Shown here one piece after another: positions 10,887 to 21,763 of a stretch of 64,000 nucleotides of DNA. The stretch spans positions 60,939,817 through 61,003,816 of the forward strand of contig OZ024872.1 of the NCBI GenBank assembly GCA_964017185.1, read 5' to 3'. Made by a program: the position numbers and the translations under genes. This DNA is from Rugalucina vietnamica (taxonomy: Eukaryota; Mollusca; Bivalvia; Lucinida; Lucinidae). Each line of letters begins with the position of its first letter. Within the stretch, counting starts at the first letter, position 1. The notes below the pieces were generated by a model, which saw only the letters and a program-made list of their open reading frames with translations, had not been told where the DNA came from and ran no database searches.

Positions 10887-13800
10887 CTAGGATGAATGAA
10901 GTAATGAACTCTCTGTATGATTATCGACTACTTCCTTTGTGGTTGTCAAGCATTCGGTTTCTTTCGGCTTCTCCTCGGGTTCTTCTATCTCTGTCTCTAT
11001 AATATTGGGCTGATGCTTCACACCTGACAACCAGCGTAGAATAAAGTATGCACATGTAAAACATGCCAAACACAGTACTGATTCGATAGATATCACGTAT
11101 AAAAAGCACATGATGGAATATTTCTCCATAAGGTGGCCTATAAAGGGAGGGTTTGTGGCTATACCAGTTCCCGTAGACATCACTATCAGGGATGCTATTT
11201 TTCCAGAGACACTGCATACATTAGCTTCGGTCCACGAGATAACGTTTGGAATAATGACAACCATACATGCTCCGGACAGGGGGATAAATACCCAGATCAG
11301 TGCATGAAAGTAAAATTGAGCACATACTAAGGCACAAAAGAATGAAAATATCCATATGAAATACGCAGCAAAAGTCATTCTGGCTAGTCCTAGCGGTCGA
11401 ACAATCAACATACCGAGCAATCCACCGAGACAGCTAGCACCCCAGTATAACGCCATCAAGATCACAGACTGGGTTTTGGTCCAGTGTAGTTGCTGAAGAC
11501 TGAACGTTACTAGAAAAGCACCTATAGAATCCTCGGTAGCAGCGTACAACACATTGATAGCGCAAACACACACTACTATGCTATACACTTTAAACTTGTT
11601 CATCTTTCTTTTACCCTTTTCTTCTGTGTTTTGGGAATCTTTGTTCATACGGTTGTCGAAATTTCCCAAAAAAGACATCGCGAAATATGGAAAAGCTGTT
11701 AGAAGTGTAGCTAAACCAACTATAATAAACGCATAGTGTACAAGAGTATCTTCGTTTTCAGCATCGAAAGTATTAAGGATAGTTTGATTATAAGGTGTTG
11801 TGTTATACGTAAAGTTAGCTAGTGAAAACCTTTCTTTGTCCTCTTGCCTGTCAGCTGTAACTGTTGAATCTTTCTCCGAAACTTCCTGATTGAACGAAGT
11901 AATGTTATCGAATAGATCGATACGAGCTGTCATGAAGGGTCCTGTGATAAGGGGACAAACTATTCCACCTACGGTATAGGACAGGTACACCGCGTGCATG
12001 AAGGTCCAGCTTTAGGCCCCCAGATTGACGGAACTATCGTGTTGGCACCTGTAAAATATACCAACATCCGAAAGGTTAATCTTTGGCGTTTTCCAGAAAT
12101 GTGTTATACTGAGAACAGAGAATGTAATGTTAAGATTGTCCTTATCTGCCTCATTATACTAATTGAAATGTTAGCTTTCAATACGAACAGCTTACTGCTA
12201 CAGATAGGACAGAATCACAAATGTTTAACATATTTATGCCATAAAAAGTTTAAAAATGATCTTATAAACCATCTGGTAGATCTCTCTAGTTTGCATTCGA
12301 TGTTATACTGCGTTTACAGTATGCTCCCGGCGTCTCCGGCAGAACTGTTTGCTCGAAACGTAGCGTGCCATGGAATTTTGGTCATATATTTCTCTGTTTT
12401 CAAGATCTATTACGTCCAGTGTTAAGTTTTCTTACGCTGTATCAATCCGTGGTACAGATAAGCCGGTGTGTCATGGGGGCGCCAAGGTACGTTACGGTTA
12501 TCCACGATCTATCTCGATTATTAGCACGTTCTATTACGGCCTGTTACGTTCTTATGCGGTCAGCTGCGTTTTGACCAGAGCGTAACGTTTTTTTTTTCGT
12601 TCTGTCAAGGTCAGCTACGGACAAAACGTAGACACCATGCAATTTAAAGCGTTTTTCGTGCCTTTTATATCAGAATAAGCTCTTTGAAATAGTAACAACC
12701 GCGCTCCTCAACAACCGACTGTAGAGTTGATTAAGACAGTTCGGGATTTCAGAGGCATAGTCTGTTGTTCACTATAGTGACTGCTCCAATATGAAGGAAC
12801 TTGTCCCCATTATATGCCATTTATATCTTTAAACTTCACACGCCGTGCTAACCGTAACATAACGTGACATACGTAGTAGATCGGGGTCAACACCGTCAAA
12901 GACAGTAACTTAACTTAACAAAACGTGTTGAGCATTCCGTAGGAAACGGGACGAGACGTGAGACGACCGTGATCAAACGCAGTCGAACGTGGAAGATCCG
13001 TAGCTTGCTGGGCTATTCACTAGCTTCCCGTTGCACTACGGACCGCCTCCAAGTTTCGCTACATACTCTTACGTACTGTTACGGTGTGTTACGTTCAGCT
13101 CGTTGTATCACGCCGTGACTGCCGTGGCAGAATTTTAAACTGTCAAAACATTTGCCACGGTGTCCACGGTCATCACGGCCTGCTACGTTTGCATATCCGT
13201 TCCTCTGCGTTGCCTCACGTTTACGGTTGTCTGAAATGTGGCTACCGTGACCGCCGGAAACATAATGTAAACGCTACATTACTTTCGACTACATGTTTGT
13301 CCTCCGTAAAATGTCAGTTTCGTCTAAACTGTACCTGTGTCGATCGCTCCACAGAAAAATCCAGTGGCAACTCTCACGGCCACCATAACTGGAAAAGTTG
13401 GTGACCAGGGTAGTGCAGTAGATACTGCTGCACAGCCTACCGTGCTAATTCCCATATAATTCAGTCGGTTCCATCTGTAAGAAAATGAGCTGCGTCATGA
13501 GAAAACCAACGATGTGGTTTTAGAACGGGTCCGACACAAAACAGTCTGTGCAGTCACAGAAGATAGCTAGAAGCTTGAAATTTTGCATTTAGAAAGTAGA
13601 GAAAACTATCCGTATTTGTATATCTCAAACGGTTATCAAGTTGTCGAGCGGTCAAAGTAACAAAGAGAAATAACTCGAATGAGAATATGAATATAAGGCC
13701 AGAGATTTATACAATTCATTTCAAAATCCCAACCATGACACCAGAGCAGACGGGAAAGAAAAGTACCAAAAGCAAGATGGCTAGCTCTTTCCCAGTGAAA

Positions 13801-14873
13801 ATTATGTTTATTTGATCTTTTGTGTACATTTAAATCAGTTCACATATAAGAAAGTTACCATTGAAGAAAATATTGGAATAGGGCTAAAAGGGCAGAATCT
13901 TTAGAATACTTTTTATGTAGTCTGTCACAGGCGCTAATTTGATTTTGGTTTTTCATAAGGGGTTTAGTAGCAAAAAACTAATATTTACGATAGGGTCGCT
14001 CAGATAAAGGTCCTACTTGTCGTAGATTGGGCCACTAACGAGTGAGCCCAAGATGTAACCAATAGAATAGGCTGTAAACAACCAGGAGATCGTCTCTAGA
14101 TCCACTCTGACCAGAGTCTGTATGTCCGGCAAAGATGTCCCGATCTGAACAACGACACAACCCTAAAAGAATGTGTACGTATAGAATGTAATAATCAGGT
14201 CTGGATCATCTCGGAAAAATCGCGATCGAAATTATCGCGTATTTTTGCGACATGAATTCTTATCAAGGGGAATCACTCCAAACCACTATCTCTGACAAAA
14301 TAATGATACGAATTGGGACTAAAGAATGAAACGAATCGGAAATGGCTGATCGCGCATATACGCGATCTCCGATACTTGAGATGTGGGCTCCAGTAAAAAA
14401 CTTCGGATTACAACCCAGAAATAAAAGATTACAAACATTTTACTGTCTGAAACTCTTTCAAAGATTAGAGATCAGAGGGATGAAATCCTCGTTCGTTTTG
14501 CAAAATTTTCGACTGCTTACCTCTGCAGTTTCCCTCCACGTGGTCCGATCACTTACGAAAAAGCCGAGCCGAATCGTCGAAAACCAGGCTAAATAAGCTT
14601 TCTATCGCACAGAACCGCGATAAAATTCTCTCATTTTTATTGAGATATGGAACCTCCTATGTACTGTCGGTAAATAAATGGAGACGTCGCGCATCTGCGC
14701 AATATAGATTTCGATCGCGATTTTCCGAGATGATCCAGGCCTGATGATATAGAAGCAAACTGGACGGTTAACTGGACGGTTTGCATTAGTTTTGTTAGAA
14801 TTACAACGAAGATGCTCTTTAACAACGTTCCGTACGACCGTCGTGATATTCATATTTATCGAGATCAAAAGTT

Positions 14874-14917
<44 letters not shown>

Positions 14918-15021
14918 TAGAGACAGAGGCGGAGGGAGGGAAAGAGAGCATGTACATACCAATACAACATATGAACAGCAAACTGCCGAGGTGAGCTGAC
15001 ATTTTCTCCTGTACTCTCCAT
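10887..15021 (-). CDS. NaGLT1/MFSD4-like MFS sugar transporter, four exons, one frame break
   Basis: Major facilitator membrane protein resembling sodium-dependent glucose transporter 1. Exons on minus: 15021-14956 (MESTGENVSSPRQFAVHM...), 14162-14017 (GCVVVQIGTSLPDIQ to GPIYDK), 13474-13335 (WNRLNYMG to FFCGAIDT), 12048-10887 (GANTIVPSIWGPKAG, then MHAVYLSYTVGG to the Ser/Glu-rich tail). All junctions have AG/GT and compatible phases; GAIDTGAN spans the third junction as in the family. Exon 1 uses GTACAT as donor; the stronger GTATGT three bases upstream would break phase. The predicted length, about 500 aa, fits a 12-helix MFS protein. Near 11998-12004 the last exon shifts by one base (GGACCTTCATG where GGACCTTTCATG would keep frame), so this allele is truncated or carries a sequencing error. 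Confidence 0.85.
12440..13330. repeat. Intron tract enriched in CGTTACG-type words on both strands
   Basis: The third intron of the transporter gene (12049-13334) is dense in words such as GTTACGG, TACGTT, CCGTAAC and CCACGG, in both orientations, far richer in CG than the flanking DNA. No fixed period is visible. It may be a decayed simple or foldback repeat. The open frames on plus here (11994-12425, 13084-13404) have no family likeness. Confidence 0.45.
13487..13617 (+). mobile_element. MITE family A, left half only
   Basis: Begins GAGCTGCGTCATGAGAAAAC and follows the family through the GGTCCGACACAAA and GCTTGAAATTTTGCATTTAG blocks, then ends at ACTATCCGTATTTG. The palindrome and right terminus are absent. 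It sits just upstream of the acceptor of transporter exon 3, inside the intron. Confidence 0.8.
14873..14912 (+). repeat. (GA)n microsatellite
   Basis: About 18 GA units within the first intron of the transporter gene. On the minus strand it is read as a Ser-Leu run in an open frame, which is not coding. Confidence 0.95.
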
Positions 15022-15534
15022 TTGTTGTTAGCTGACTGAACAATGAACGTTTTGGTTGTGAGTCTGAACTAGATTTTCCCATTGATCCGTATAAATCGGT
15101 ATGTCAATTGGTTTCATTCATTTGGTATGTGTTACACGAAGGCAGCTTGTTGGCTAAATGCTTTTGTCAATAATTCACTATGTATTAGCCGAAACCTACA
15201 CAAATCATAGTAGCATGTACGAAGCAAAATTATTGATAGTCAGTAATATGTTGAGGACAGAAAGTACTGGTTTTAAGTGTCCTTATTTTACAACGTTGTA
15301 TAGTTTTATAAGCATATTTAAATCATTTATAGCGTGCCTGAACAGTTCTTTTCGTTCATTTTTAATGTTGTCAGTGAACCATTTAAAAAATAAATGACCG
15401 AAACTGTGAATGTGTTATAGATCGACGAAGACAACACGTTTCACCTCACTACTTACAGTGATTTCCAAATGCACTAAAACAGATGATATTTTAAGCATAA
15501 ATTCGCTCCAAGTCCTCTTTATTAAATTAGTTCT

Positions 15535-15790
15535 CCTGTTGCGGTTCTGTTTTATGTGATGCTTGCACCTTTTATTTACGTTTTCATATATTTAGTTCCT
15601 GGTAACTAAGTAACCGCTTATTGGGAAATAGCAGCTCACTCGGCTTACGATATTTTCACTTTGTATTTTTTTCAGTACCTGATTGTCAATTTAGTTTTTT
15701 TTCCACCTCGACATTTGGACATTTGGAGTTAGTCTTTCGTTCTGATTTAGTCATTTCTTGATCATTCCTTACTTTTACCTTTTTGTTATA
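15535..15790 (-). repeat. Interspersed repeat family B, inverted copy
   Basis: Reverse complement of the family B block order: GCTCACTCGGCTTACGATAT, GTACCTGATTGTCAATTTAG, CCACCTCG, TCATTCCTTACTTTTACC. It lies just upstream of the transporter gene. Confidence 0.7.
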
Positions 15791-15846
15791 GCAAACAAAG
15801 TATGTCAAACATTGTCAGTTTGGTATTGTTCTACATGATACAAATA

Positions 15847-15930
15847 ACAACAACAACAACAACAACAATAATAATAATAATAATAATGATAATAATAATA
15901 ATATTAATAATGAATAAATAATAATAATAT
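15847..15930 (+). repeat. (CAA)n-(TAA)n compound microsatellite
   Basis: ACAACAACAACAACAACA runs directly into about a dozen TAA/AAT units with a few interruptions. Confidence 0.95.
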
Positions 15931-17340
15931 CTCTTTACAATGGAGGCACACGCAGTCTGGGTCGCTACCCATACAGATATAGAGAAAAACGTTATGTATA
16001 CTCTGAGAATATAAAAGCATTTCTAGTTGACATGTGTAAAAGATTATAGGATGCGTTTAAGTTTTATTCCAAATGAAATATATGGACTACGAGTGTATCT
16101 AAATAAAAATAAACAAATAGACCACCACAGCGACTTATAAAAGCAATATCAAAACACATAAAAGAATTAAGATGCCTTGATTTTTTCATACAGTAACAGT
16201 TAAATTAAAATAATTCAGCTATTAAAGATATCCAAGATAAAACGTTTACAAAGATGTCGTAGACGAAGATAGGTAGAGAGCAAACGTGTGGCGGAAACCA
16301 ATGTCCAGACATCACTACGCCTGCCAACTACCGGCATCCACTTGAAAATGAATAATACACTAGGTAAATAAAACATCCTAGATAAGACGTGTTAAAAGTT
16401 ATCATACAAGATTTGTACATAAAAATGCATCTAAGGTAAAGAACCATAAAATGCTGATCCATAGAATTTTTTTATTTCTTGATATTGTATAGGAAACATT
16501 TATATCTATTGTATCGTGTTATGAAAAACATGGTTACCAGGAATAATAGGAAAATTGCAGCATAAGATGTTCCAATATTTCAATGTTATTACCGCCACAT
16601 AGTTCGCACACATTATCGCCCGAAACGTTAATTCTGTTACGGTTATATATTTACACGTGTCCTGTAGCTTAAATCGTGTGCGATTGAAATCGTCACCCAC
16701 TAAGTAGTTTTAGTCGCCATGCAATTACGAAGCAGTCGTTGTACATGCAGGGTTAGACTAAATTTGGTAAGGCATTCGCTGGTCAACTCTTCTGCATAAT
16801 ATTTTTAAGGTATCTGATTGCGATCAATACCCTATTTCAAAAGCACAGTTGACTATCATTTTACATATATAGATGGGTGTCGGGGTACGTTAGATCAAAA
16901 GATGAACTGGGAGTCACTTCCCAAGAGACAAGATCACTGCGTAGGCTCTTTGAGAAGCAGTCCCAGATCGTCAAGTCATTCAAATTCCAAATGATCTGAG
17001 GTATTTGTGTTACATTTCTCTTTTGCCTATATGTGCAAAATATTAGAGACATATACATTATCACTTTCTATGTCATATAGCCTTCCTCATCTAATCTTTA
17101 TGGACTTCCTCATGATTCTAGGCGATGTAATTATTTATTATTCACCAAATACCAGTGGACATAATTGTCCACAGAGTGGGGCTATGTTATCCAGTAATTT
17201 TTCAACGAACGGGGTAATTATGAAAGTTGGCATCAACGTTATAATAACAATTATACTTTATGATTCTTAATTATGCAGACATTATTCCAAATCTTGCGAC
17301 AGAGGTGCATCCCAATGCTGCTTGAGTTATGGCAACAGCG
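15931..17340. other. Intergenic stretch, nothing recognised
   Basis: Short open frames at 16506-16700, 16861-17064 and 17007-17270 lack family resemblance and splice context. No ordered repeat is visible. Confidence 0.45.
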
Positions 17341-17365
17341 AATGACTATTGGGGATACTGTGAAA

Positions 17366-17500
17366 TAAGTAAGTAAGTAAATAAGTTAGTAAGTTTATTG
17401 AACAAAGTCCAGTAGGCTGTAAAGCCCATGAGGATACAAGCAATACAATACATTTCATGGCGAATAAATACAGTGCACAGCATAGGTGAACGTACACAGA
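17366..17500 (-). mobile_element. LINE 3'-end fragment with (ACTT/ATTT) tail
   Basis: On minus the segment reads CATGGGCTTTACAGCCTACTGG, then TTTGTTCAATAAACTTAC, and ends in a run of TTAC/TTAT units (plus AAGTAAGTAAGTAAAT at 17366-17395). A short 3' UTR plus simple tail is typical of severely 5'-truncated CR1/RTE-type LINE copies. The clade is a guess. Confidence 0.5.
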
Positions 17501-18178
17501 ATAATATATATATATACTCAATGTAAAGAATATATAACTGTATTAAGTACACATAAATCTTAATTTACTCTTATATCTGTGAAATATTTGCTACAATATG
17601 AACAAGGATATGGGAAACTTTTCCAAAATCATAACTATGCAAGTACCTGATAAGCATTATACAAGCTAAGCAACATCTGAAAATCAAATGACAACATCCG
17701 TAGTTTCCATTTAGAGTTTAAAATAGGTTTACCATTTCTCTGAAAAGGTCTTTTTATGTCAAACAATTATCTCGATTTTTCTCAAGATTATCAAATACAT
17801 TTTGAAGGTGCTTACTTCTTGTGCTCGTACATTTCGAAACTGCTAAACATATTGGAAAGAAAATGTCAGTTTCACAAAGGAGTTTCAAGCCTTTGTTTCA
17901 CCTTCTTGAAAACTGTTATTTGGGGCATTTGATAATCCAGCTATTCCCATTTCAAGCGCGTTATAGATACATGTATTTACACTTTGTTGATCTTGCCCCT
18001 CCCCAAGTTGAAATACTGTATGTTAAAGTTGGCCACTTTTTGTTTTGCATGCTACATATAATTATAGTAAAAGACAAATATATCATGTGAGCGTTTTAGG
18101 ATCATTGGTCCACTGTTCAATATGTTTGGCAAAAGACACAAGTGGCCATAATTTAGACGATGCCTGTTGATTAGTCTA
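17501..18178. other. Intergenic stretch downstream of the M4 gene
   Basis: Nothing is recognised. The plus-strand frame at 17821-18090 resembles no family I know. No clear AATAAA lies on the minus strand in the first 130 bases after the M4 stop codon. Confidence 0.4.
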
Positions 18179-20137
18179 TCACTTCTCACTCACTGACAAT
18201 GTAATGGCTGCAAAAGCAAAAATCTTTGGTTTGAGGAGAATGTATACAGGATCAAAACGTCCACTATCCACTACAATAGTTTCATAGTTTCCGACATTTA
18301 GTGAAGATTTAATAATGTTAGTCGCGGAGAATACAGGCTCTCTAGTCAGGTATAAATCGACATCGCCGATGCCTTCTGATGTTTGAATTTCCATATGATG
18401 CAGAGCGGAAATCTTTGATGTTTTGATTTTAAAGATGATATTCTCTCCTATCCCTGCCTTCAAATTTGGAATACTTGCATTTGCTACTATTTGTCGAATA
18501 TACCCATTTATGTTACACGTTTTAATCCCTACAATTTTGAATGCTGACTCAACGTCACTGAAATCGTGTCCTAGATCATATGTCGCTTTTATCACTCCGC
18601 ATGCAGCATCGTCAAAACCAGCTGAAGAATGCCAATAAAACCGGTTAGCATGTGTAAAGACTTGAAAAATTGTTTTCATATTCCATCCTTTAGATTTACT
18701 CAGCGTACATGCTACTTTATTGAAGATACCACTTAGAAAATGAACATCCAGTTTGTCATCAGCTTTATACTGACTTACATGCGTAATAGAAATTCCGTCA
18801 TCCGATTGGTCGCACATGTTTCTGACGTAATCACCCTCATCTTTGAACACGTCACTTCCGGATTTCCAGTCATTGCTTCCAAAGATAAAGAATTTTACAG
18901 CTTCTCCGACCAAGTCAGAGTATGCCTCATCAACACCTCCCGACTGATCCCTGTAAATGAAATCCGCATGATGTTCAGAGAAACAGTGGCCTATCTCGTG
19001 CGCAATAATACCGGCAGTTGTATATGGATACGTGTAGTCACCGCCGTCAGAGAATCGAAATACCAAACCATCAAAATATGCACTATATTCGCCATCCTCA
19101 TGAACGTGGATTTTTATTGGTGACAGTTTGCACGCTCCAACATTTGCCCACTGTTTGAACATATTAACGACCATCGAGCTGAAGAAATAAGCGTCCGTTG
19201 CTGGTGAATATGCACCATTTACTGTATCATCCATTCCTTTCTTGCAGTCAAACTCTGCTATGTTTACTTCGGGAGAATTATCTGATTTTCCTCTGTAATC
19301 ATATACTTCTACGTCTTTATTTTTGTAACGACACCTGCCTTTCTTCAACTTCACTTCTAGAAGAGGCATATCAACTCCATACAACAGTTCACCAATATTC
19401 TTATTACCTCCCCTAGCTTTGACTTTTAATTTCCTCAATGCATCATAACAATAGATAATTTCACCCGTATGTGCATCAATGAAACAAAATGGTCTCGTAG
19501 GAACTCCTCTTACTTTTGAGAAAAACGATATTCTCCAAGTTAGTCGCGCTTTTGTTTTCTTTGGACTCTTATATACATACAAGTCGGTATGGAGCGACGA
19601 GTAGCTGGTCGCAATAAAGAAATTCATAATCTGCTGTACAGCAATTGTTTCATTTATTGTAGGCACAATGTTATCAATATCCTCTCCGATTTCATTCAGC
19701 ACATGGCCCGAGACCTGACCTGTTAGATGGCCGTCTTGCCTGTCCACCTCCACGGTGACTACTGCATCATAGACGGTAATACCTTGATACCTCTCTCGTA
19801 CTCTTACAACCTCAGTACCTTCTAAAGTTATTTCTGAATCAGTTGCTTCTAACGTTTCATCTTTTGATAAAGCAAACTGCCCGTTTGATCGCCTACCCCT
19901 CACTAATTTTTCGTTTAAGCCGATGGATTGTTCTGGTTGAAAGTCACTTAATACATCACTCGACCGTTTTGCAACGATAGCGCGAGTAGATCTGTCGAAA
20001 TATAAAACCGGTTCTCTGTTGTTCAGCCAATCCCTTGCATCCATCCAACGTGAGCATGTGCATTGATTTACACACAGAAATGCTATGTAAAATACAAAAA
20101 CATAATTCATTAAGTGTGCATTGTAAGAAACTTTCAT
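18179..20137 (-). CDS. Secreted M4 neutral metalloprotease (thermolysin/vibriolysin-like), intronless
   Basis: A single uninterrupted 652-codon frame. Residues about 10-29 (MNYVFVFYIAFLCVNQCTCS) are a signal peptide. Residues about 60-235 are an FTP/PepSY-type propeptide. The zinc site is HEIGH at 380-384, with the third ligand E404 in GGVDEAYSD; the H380-E404 distance of 24 matches thermolysin H142-E166. DVHFLSGIFNK carries the transition-state His (H466). Residues about 552-645 look like a bacterial pre-peptidase C-terminal (PPC) domain (GDVDLYL). Family M4 is mainly bacterial and fungal, with some animal occurrences; the missing introns amid intron-rich neighbours fit horizontal gain or retrocopy, which is inference. 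All catalytic residues are present. Neighbours on both sides are animal repeats and spliced genes, so contamination is unlikely. Confidence 0.93.
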   Translation of the reverse strand: MKVSYNAHLMNYVFVFYIAFLCVNQCTCSRWMDARDWLNNREPVLYFDRSTRAIVAKRSSDVLSDFQPEQSIGLNEKLVRGRRSNGQFALSKDETLEATDSEITLEGTEVVRVRERYQGITVYDAVVTVEVDRQDGHLTGQVSGHVLNEIGEDIDNIVPTINETIAVQQIMNFFIATSYSSLHTDLYVYKSPKKTKARLTWRISFFSKVRGVPTRPFCFIDAHTGEIIYCYDALRKLKVKARGGNKNIGELLYGVDMPLLEVKLKKGRCRYKNKDVEVYDYRGKSDNSPEVNIAEFDCKKGMDDTVNGAYSPATDAYFFSSMVVNMFKQWANVGACKLSPIKIHVHEDGEYSAYFDGLVFRFSDGGDYTYPYTTAGIIAHEIGHCFSEHHADFIYRDQSGGVDEAYSDLVGEAVKFFIFGSNDWKSGSDVFKDEGDYVRNMCDQSDDGISITHVSQYKADDKLDVHFLSGIFNKVACTLSKSKGWNMKTIFQVFTHANRFYWHSSAGFDDAACGVIKATYDLGHDFSDVESAFKIVGIKTCNINGYIRQIVANASIPNLKAGIGENIIFKIKTSKISALHHMEIQTSEGIGDVDLYLTREPVFSATNIIKSSLNVGNYETIVVDSGRFDPVYILLKPKIFAFAAITLSVSEK

Positions 20138-20575
20138 TTAAGAAGATTACTACAAATCAAATTATAGATAAGATGGATTAAAACGTTGTTGAGGTATGCC
20201 ATCAAGCTAATCGTATAGTTGCATAGAAGAGATCCGGCAAGCCGAGAAAAACATAACAACATGACAAAACGTGTTGTTTTATGACAGAAAGAAGCTTGGA
20301 ATGGATACTTCTGATCCGTAGAATCGTCCAGGGTAACTTCAATAGAAGACAACGTACTATAAAATAGATATGATGATGATATCAGCAAACTGACAACAGT
20401 ATAGCAGATAAAGCGGTATTCGTCGTTTAATTTCAGGAAAAAAGAGTTTGCAATCATGGATGGTTGCCATAAGAAGCATATCAGATCTAATTGTAGAAAG
20501 TAAGACGGTAGGTTGTTTTTGGCTTCTGCAATTACCTAACAATGCGTTTTTATCCGAATGTCTGTAACATAAAAT
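20138..20575. other. Upstream region of the M4 gene
   Basis: Likely promoter and 5' flank of the minus-strand protease. The overlapping minus frame 20134-20457 continues through it but lacks any domain likeness. No TATA box is convincing. Confidence 0.35.
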
Positions 20576-20810
20576 GAGCCGCGACATGAGAAAACCGGTC
20601 TTCGGGGTTTCCGACCAGGTCCGACACAAACCGGCCTGTGCAAGCTCAGAAAAGAGCTAGAAGCTTGAAATTTCGGATTTAAGTAGAAGAGGAATTGTAC
20701 TATCCGAGTAGCGAAAACAAAGGCGCTGATCAGCTTCGCAGTTACTGCGAAGCTGATCTGCGCCTTTGTTTTCGCATAGGCAATAATCCCGTTTTCTCAC
20801 GATGCGGCTC
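20576..20810 (+). mobile_element. MITE family A, copy 5
   Basis: Full-length, GAGCCGCGACATGAGAAAAC to CGATGCGGCTC, with AAAT on both sides (20572-20575 and 20811-20814). The minus strand gives an open frame with [20 protein letters not shown], the translated palindrome. Confidence 0.92.
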
Positions 20811-20814
20811 AAAT

Positions 20815-21757
20815 GGTGTCGTTTTTTTTTCTGTATAAAGCATACAGTGGTTAGGACTGGATGCTCTTCTAGAATGATTTTATTGCAAATGGACACCAGG
20901 AAATAACCTCACAGCTAATCAGATCTTTTTGTTGTATTCTATATACAGTCCATCTAATTCCTAATTAAATATGAACGTTTGTTCCCTTGAAGGTGGCCAT
21001 TTCGTTGAACCCTTCATCAGTGACCCATGGCAAGCTAGCAACGGGACCCAAACGATTACCTTGCAGTTTCAAGATTTTCAAATGGGGTTAGTCAATATCA
21101 TATTCAAACAGGAATCAAATCGGCAAATACTTTATAGAATCTTCTAAGGAAGTTGTAAACTACATATTAGCCATCTTAATTACTGTCGGGCTTGAAACAT
21201 CCTACATGCTTGGCGACCCCAATACCATACCAATTAAAAATGCTGTCTTACCGTAGATCAAAGAAACTGTTTCCAAGAACATTTTCGTCATATTTAACCA
21301 ATACTCGAATATTTCATGAATAAACACTATGAAATGTCAGAACAGTTATATACTTATGGTTGATATAATTGTGTCAATTTAATAGCAGTAGTGTGTAATT
21401 TTTGACCATAGACTTTACCAAGAAAATCGTACTTAACTACATATCTTGATCACGCATAAATATGCGGCATTTGCAGCATAACATGTGAGTGAGGTTAAAA
21501 GTGATGTCAAATCAAGTAAATTTGCCAATTACTAACATAATTAGTGCTTTATGCATCGTTATTTGTATAGCAGTGGGGGAAAATATGTTATTTACCAACG
21601 AATAGAGTAGATTACAGCTATATGTACAAATTATAATTTAGGAGGGTGGACTTCAATAATACGATTGGGATGTTTTAAAGTAAATAAAAAGTAACACTTG
21701 TCGTAACTCACATTATATGGACTCTATTCTGTAAACTAAATCAAACAATGCCATAGC
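20815..21757. other. Intergenic stretch, nothing recognised
   Basis: AT-rich sequence between the MITE and the 3' end of the papain-like gene. No frame, repeat or RNA gene is visible. Confidence 0.45.
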
Positions 21758-21763
21758 TTTATT
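21758..21763 (-). terminator. Poly(A) signal of papain-like gene 1
   Basis: AATAAA on the minus strand (TTTATT on plus), 137 bases past the stop codon of the papain-like gene. The position is right for a 3' UTR end, but use is not shown. Confidence 0.5.

Larger units (their letters stand above)
7505..11620. repeat. Tandem duplication of the 3' ends of two convergent genes
   Basis: Two units lie head to tail. Unit A (about 7505-9352) and unit B (about 9353-11620) each begin in the basic C-terminal tail of the CXorf65-like gene, run through its 3' flank (matching blocks 7644-7825 and 9903-10065) and end within the last exon of the transporter gene read on minus. The join at 9352/9353 links transporter sequence directly to the CXorf65-like tail. 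Unit B has an extra internal duplication (10070-10200 and 10355-10600 both match 7850-8055) and a family B copy; unit A has a MITE. The outer copies keep both genes' 3' ends. Confidence 0.8.

Noticed and set aside
14602..15021. 139-codon minus-strand frame
   Set aside because: Only the first 22 codons are transporter exon 1; the rest reads through the intron and the GA microsatellite.
18179..20137. M4 gene as bacterial contamination
   Set aside because: It lies in continuous sequence between animal MITE copies and spliced genes, and AT content resembles its surroundings.
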